The translations under genes and the position numbers were made by a program. The notes beneath the pieces are model-generated. The model worked only from the letters and a program-made list of their open reading frames with translations. It searched no databases and was not told the origin of the DNA. Shown piece by piece: positions 59,801 through 64,000 of a DNA stretch of 64,000 nt. Positions within the stretch are counted from its first letter, which is position 1; each line of letters begins with the position of its first letter. Source of the stretch: Spirodela intermedia (Eukaryota; Streptophyta; Magnoliopsida; Alismatales; Araceae); the NCBI GenBank assembly GCA_902729315.2, contig LR746280.1:2414501-2478500 (forward strand). The letters run 5' to 3'.

Positions 59801-60360
59801 GGTGAGAAAGGGGAAGAGTGAGAAAAGAGGGCCGGCGGTGGTCTAACCGGAGCTTGTCAACTCCTCTCCTCCTCCGCCCCCCCTCTGGCCTGCTGCGCTC
59901 TCAAGGATCTGTGGACAAGTGGAAAATGGAGACAGGGTTGGCGCCGGTGGGGCGACGAGCATACGAACAAAAACGACCTCTGTCCCCTTCCAGCGACCTT
60001 GCCGTGGCTGAATGCGCGCCCCCCTCTCTCTCTCCTCTTTCTCTCTCTTCTCTCTCTCCTATCTCTCTCTCTCTCTATCTCTACTGGCTCTACCCCGCTG
60101 AAACGTCTACTCCTTTGGTGGTGGTGGGGGGGAGAGGGTAAAACATGGGTAAAGCGTGGGCATTAATCGCTTCGGTGTGGTGTACCTGCGATGCACTTCG
60201 CACTCTTGTGGGAAAAACGACGGAGATGTTGGGAAGGGGTGGCTCTGACAGGTGGGGAAGGATTCGGTGCACCCGAGGGTGCACCGGAAAGCCTCTCTCA
60301 TTTGGAGAGTGCCTACCGGTAAACGTACCATGGGCCTGAATGGGCCAGTACGGCCAAAGC
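59801..60360. promoter_or_regulatory. GC/CT-rich DEK1 upstream region
   Basis: This is probable promoter sequence with an imperfect CT tract (60,024-60,083). GGCCCA/TGGGCC-type motifs near 60,329-60,366 (ATGGGCCTGAATGGGCC, then CGGCCCAACTGG) resemble plant site II elements common in promoters of proliferation genes. Open frames here follow the low-complexity tracts and are not genes. Confidence 0.45.
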
Positions 60361-61669
60361 TCGGCCCAACTGGAATAAGTTAGGTGGTTCTTATTGGGGC
60401 TCCATTATAGCTTCGAGTTCGTTGACCCCGACTAACTAGCCCACATCCCAATAAAAAATTTAAATAATTTCTTCAATAAATATTATATCCGATTTATGAA
60501 TTTTTTATTTAATTTTTTTCTCTCTCTCTATCTCTCCCTCTAAAATATTTCTGATAATGTCAAGAGAAATTTTCCATTATTTTCCCATGGTTGACCCCAT
60601 AATCACACAATTAACAAATGATTATTTCCTTAAGTAAGTCTCCATAAATTATCCTATGGGGATTTCATTAAGAATAAAAATATAAAATCACTTAAATATC
60701 GTTAATACAAAATCTTATATGAGTTGATTTTTTTCCCTATGTAATAACTTTGATCGAGAAAGGTAAATGAGGAGAGACGTGAAATAATCTAGCTTATAAT
60801 TCATTTAAAAATTGGTAAATATATTAATATATATATCTTTGAATTTCGCTCACCCCCACGTACAGACACGACTTGCGCTATCCCTTCATAGCACAGTTGG
60901 TAGGATTACTGGCTATTGTAGTTGACTATTGCCATCATCAGTAGTCAACAACATATGTAGTCAAACTTCACATATTTTTTTATTTTCTTTGTAGAGATGG
61001 TTTTAAAAGAGTGGTTCATAAATATTATTTTTCTCTTTTTTATTTATATAATAAATCAATATCACACATTAACATCCAGAAAAATATATATATTTATATT
61101 TGCGGTAGATATTTAACTTAAAAACTGTTAAACAAAAGCTAATATATTTACTAAGCACCAAAAGGCATCACAAGAAAAATAGTTATTTGATAATAAAAAC
61201 AATAATTAAGAAGGGTCATTATACTAAAAAGTTATTTTTTTTTTATAAAAAAATAGTCAAATCTTTAAAAAACCATGACGACCCAATTGAGAAACAAGCT
61301 CATTGGTCTAAGATCATCAATTCATAGTTTGAATGATGAAACGATTTTGTAGTAGAAGTGGAGCAACTCAGATAGGAAAGAAAAAAAGTCAACTTGGCCT
61401 AGCTGATGATTCTGGTCAAAGACATTAGTCAAATAGGGAGAGAAGAAGAGTCCACTAGGAAATAATGGGGTCGATACTACACCACTGGAAAAGGGAAGGA
61501 AGGGGGAGGGGGGTCAGTCCCTAATCTTCTTTCTACAAGGAGAAAGCCAAGCACCAAGTTCCATAGTGGTACACAATGAGAGGGAGGAGTGTGAGAGAGA
61601 CCATCAACATCAGTTGCCTGATGAAGAATGGAAGATCACAATAATAGCACAACCAGAAGGCGGCGGTGA
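60361..61669. other. Intergenic between DEK1 promoter and CRWN 3' end
   Basis: This is mostly AT-rich DNA with no gene. The part adjoining 61,670 should hold the 3' UTR and polyadenylation signals of the minus-strand CRWN gene. No tRNA or transposon was identified. Confidence 0.6.
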
Positions 61670-64000
61670 TCATGAGGTGAAGAACTTCCACAGCCGGCGG
61701 CGGATTGAGGCGTCACCGCCGTGGCCCTCCTCAGAGTCGGAGCTCCCCACCTCATCAGAGGAGGAGCTGGCAGTGCCGAGCTCCTCACTGCCGCCCTCCA
61801 CCAGCATACCGGTGACCTCCTCCCCGACGTCCTCCTCCTCCACCGCCGCTGCCTCCTCCTGAATCTCCTCGTAGAATTCCCTGCTCTGGATCTCACACGT
61901 AGTCGCTTGCCCGTCAGAAGAAGCTCCTCTCCGCATAAAACCCAATTAACAAAATGACAATTTGATGAAATCAGCGAGCATTGACTGAAGATTTTGATGT
62001 GATTACCGAAACGGGCTTCTGAGACTGGCTCTTGTCGGTCCCTTCCTTCTCAGATTCCCCCCTGGAGACCTCGCCATCGAGGGACAGAGGCCGAGCCGCC
62101 ACCACCTTGGTACCCAGCACTGCCTGAGTCGATGCGACCGTGTTTGCGCTGCAGCAAGCAGCATCACCACAGAACGCCAACAATTTAGGGTCATCGGAGG
62201 ATTGAAGAGCAAAAGAAGATGTTTTTACCCACAGAGATCATCAGAACTTACACTGTAGATCGCCTGAAGTTGTAGCGTTTGTCCCCTGGTGTTTGAGCTT
62301 CGGGCACAGCCATCTGACGCCTCTTGCGTCGCCCATCAAGAGAAATGCTCTCAGAGCGGGCCTCGCTCCCTTCCCCATCTGGCTCGCCCACCGTGGTCTC
62401 AGAGGTCTGATGGAGACGCCTCTTCTGCCCGACATTGGCCCTGCCGTCAGTGTGCACAGAGTCTCCCTGGCTCTCATCAATATCATGGAGGGCAGTACCA
62501 TCATCGTTCACATCCCCATTCGACGGCCCTGCTCTGTCGGAGGAGGCTTCCTTCAGTGAGGCCTTTGCGTCTTCAACCACAGCCTGAACAGAGCGCGTCT
62601 TCTTCATCGCCGGCCTCCCCTTCTTCGCAGGCCTCCCCACCTTCCGTTTGGTCACACGATGGGGTTTCACCTGCACCTCCTCTTGCCCACCAACAGGAAG
62701 AATCACAGCCTCACTTTCTGCCTCCTTCCTGCCGCCATCAGCTTCATCCCTCAGAAGAGATGGTTCTGGTTCCTTCCCAGCCCCATCCAACTCCTCGAGC
62801 GCTTCCTCCTCCATCCTAACCTGACCTTCGGACTCGACCCTTTCGGCATCAGATGGCTCGGCCTCATCTTCAACCTTCGATGGTGGCGCTGCTGCCTCAT
62901 GGGAGGAACCCGCCTCATCTTCGATTCTTTTCACAGGGGAGAAGCTGAATATCTTCGTGCAGGAGCGGAGCCAGGACATCCGGCCACCAGACGTAGCAGA
63001 TGGAGAGCTTCCAGCAGGCGGGGACGATGCTTCGGCCTTCTTACCCTTCAATCGCTCGTCCAGGTACCCTTCGGCGAGGCTCGGCAACAGAAGACTCCCC
63101 GGGTCTTCGATCTCACTAGGGGCAAACTCGGTGATTGCTGCTCCGCTGTCCTTGCGGGCCTTATATTCCTCCACGAGAGCGAGGAAATTATCTCTCTCTC
63201 TGACAAAGTCTTCTCTCTGAGACTTCAGGCTCTTGCTGAGGGCGTGTAGCGCCTCGACGTCGTTTCTTATCTCGGCCCGTTCTTCTTCAAGCTTCCTACC
63301 CTGTTCGTTAAGTTCCTGCTTCTCCCTGTCGAACCTCCTCTGCTCTGCACTCAGCTTCTGCATCTCCGAGACGACGTTCTCTCTCAGCAACCGGATGTTT
63401 TCCAGCTCTTTCTCCCTCTCCGCTTCGAACGCCGCCACCTTCCTACGGAAGTCTTCTTCCATCTCGCCGAACTTGTTCTGCATGTTAATCTCGAGTTCGT
63501 GCTTCTGGAGATCGAGTGCTCGTGCTGCATCTGCCTGCTCCTTCTCGAGCATTTCACGAAGCTCTGATCTCTCGTGCAATATGGTTCTCTCGAAATCTTC
63601 CTTCTTCAGATTGAGATCGTCGAGGTCCTTCTGGACGAGATCCCTGGCCGCCTGATGCTCGTTACTCAGTCTTTCTTCCTCCACGACCCTCCATTTTTCA
63701 AAAAACATTCTCTCGTCGTTAAACTGCTTTAGATCTGCTGCCATACTGGCCCTCTTCTCATCCAGAACGTCCCATTCTTTCTCAAATCTCTCCCTCTCCT
63801 GCCTCAGATCTTCTCGCTCGTTTTCCAGAGACCCTTTGAGTGCTATGTACTCGTCGATCTCCTGCTTCAGCCTCGCCTGCAACAGAGTATGTTCTTCCCG
63901 CTCGGCCTCGGTCACCTTCAGATTTTCCTTCTCAGTCAAAATACTCTGCTTTTCTTCATCCACCGCAGCCTTCTCAGCCTCCAGCTCGGATTTAGACAGC
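61670..64000 (-). CDS. CRWN1: CRWN/NMCP1-type nuclear lamina coiled-coil protein, 3' part
   Basis: Three exons of the C-terminal half are visible on the minus strand: 64,000 (runs off the edge) to 62,252, then 62,148-62,007, then about 61,885-61,670. The first is almost continuous heptad coiled coil rich in Glu, Lys, Leu and Arg (about 64,000-63,150). A conserved Ser-rich stretch (SGGRMSWLRSCTKIFSFSPVK) and a basic NLS/AT-hook-like segment (KRKVGRPAKKGRPAMKKT) follow, then an acidic tail ending DASIRRRLWKFFTS. By family knowledge, plant NMCP1/CRWN proteins line the inner nuclear membrane and control nuclear size and heterochromatin. The acidic stretch plus the Leu-Trp-x-Phe-Phe-Thr end marks the NMCP1 (CRWN1-3) rather than the NMCP2 (CRWN4) group; which CRWN1-3 paralogue is not certain. 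The last acceptor is placed at GATCCAG (61,886) for phase; GTGAG six bases earlier also fits. Confidence 0.88.

Noticed and set aside
62289-63655. Several plus-strand frames of 140-196 codons over the CRWN exon
   Set aside because: They are antisense of a continuous coiled-coil frame and are low-complexity Ser/Leu/Phe sequence.
1-64000. CRISPR arrays, bacterial operons, riboswitches, rRNA genes
   Set aside because: None is seen. The window is intron-rich plant nuclear DNA, and the only regularly spaced repeats are the minisatellite and tandem duplications reported.

Overview
This is nuclear DNA from a flowering plant. The genes are split by many AT-rich introns, the proteins belong to plant families (bacterial-type PEP carboxylase, DEK1 phytocalpain, NMCP/CRWN lamina protein), and the intergenic DNA holds plant-type Ty1/copia, Ty3/gypsy and LINE debris. 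The species cannot be fixed from the sequence.

Layout. Positions 1-16,130 are a retrotransposon graveyard: an L1-type LINE pol remnant (1-1890), a decayed copia element on the minus strand (6,645-13,605), a gypsy integrase scrap (13,683-14,030), and four solo LTRs of one family about 1.6 kb long. The solo LTRs have TG...CA ends. Two have a perfect 5-bp target duplication (CATAT; GTCAC). A third also has a perfect pair (CTTAC), with its own first two bases mutated from TG to TA. That third LTR is itself split by a fourth of the same family, whose target duplication is imperfect (GTAAG/ATAAG). Another solo LTR cuts the copia reverse transcriptase between two identifiable codons.

From 16.4 kb onward the window is genic. 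A plus-strand gene (17,514-30,816; 15 coding exons, 1013 aa) encodes a WD40 beta-propeller with a run of AT-hooks, resembling the TFIIIC subunit GTF3C2/TFIIIC110. Next is PPC4 (33,545-40,721, plus; 20 exons, 1062 aa), the bacterial-type PEP carboxylase. DEK1 (59,089-42,716, minus; 30 exons, 2160 aa) is convergent with PPC4. A CRWN/NMCP nuclear-lamina gene (minus, 61,670 to beyond the right edge) ends the window. All exon models were built by hand from GT/GC...AG sites, reading-frame continuity and family conservation. Each complete model closes in frame without internal stops.

The four genes form no operon-like unit: they act in Pol III transcription, carbon metabolism, epidermal and mechanical signalling, and nuclear architecture. 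I found no convincing undescribed multi-gene system. The best leads are the solo-LTR family (a conserved ORF behind a 33-nt hairpin, plus a perfect Pol III B-box consensus), two inferred GC-AG introns in conserved exons, an intron whose retention would truncate the TFIIIC-like protein, and two tandem-repeat blocks between the convergent PPC4 and DEK1 genes.
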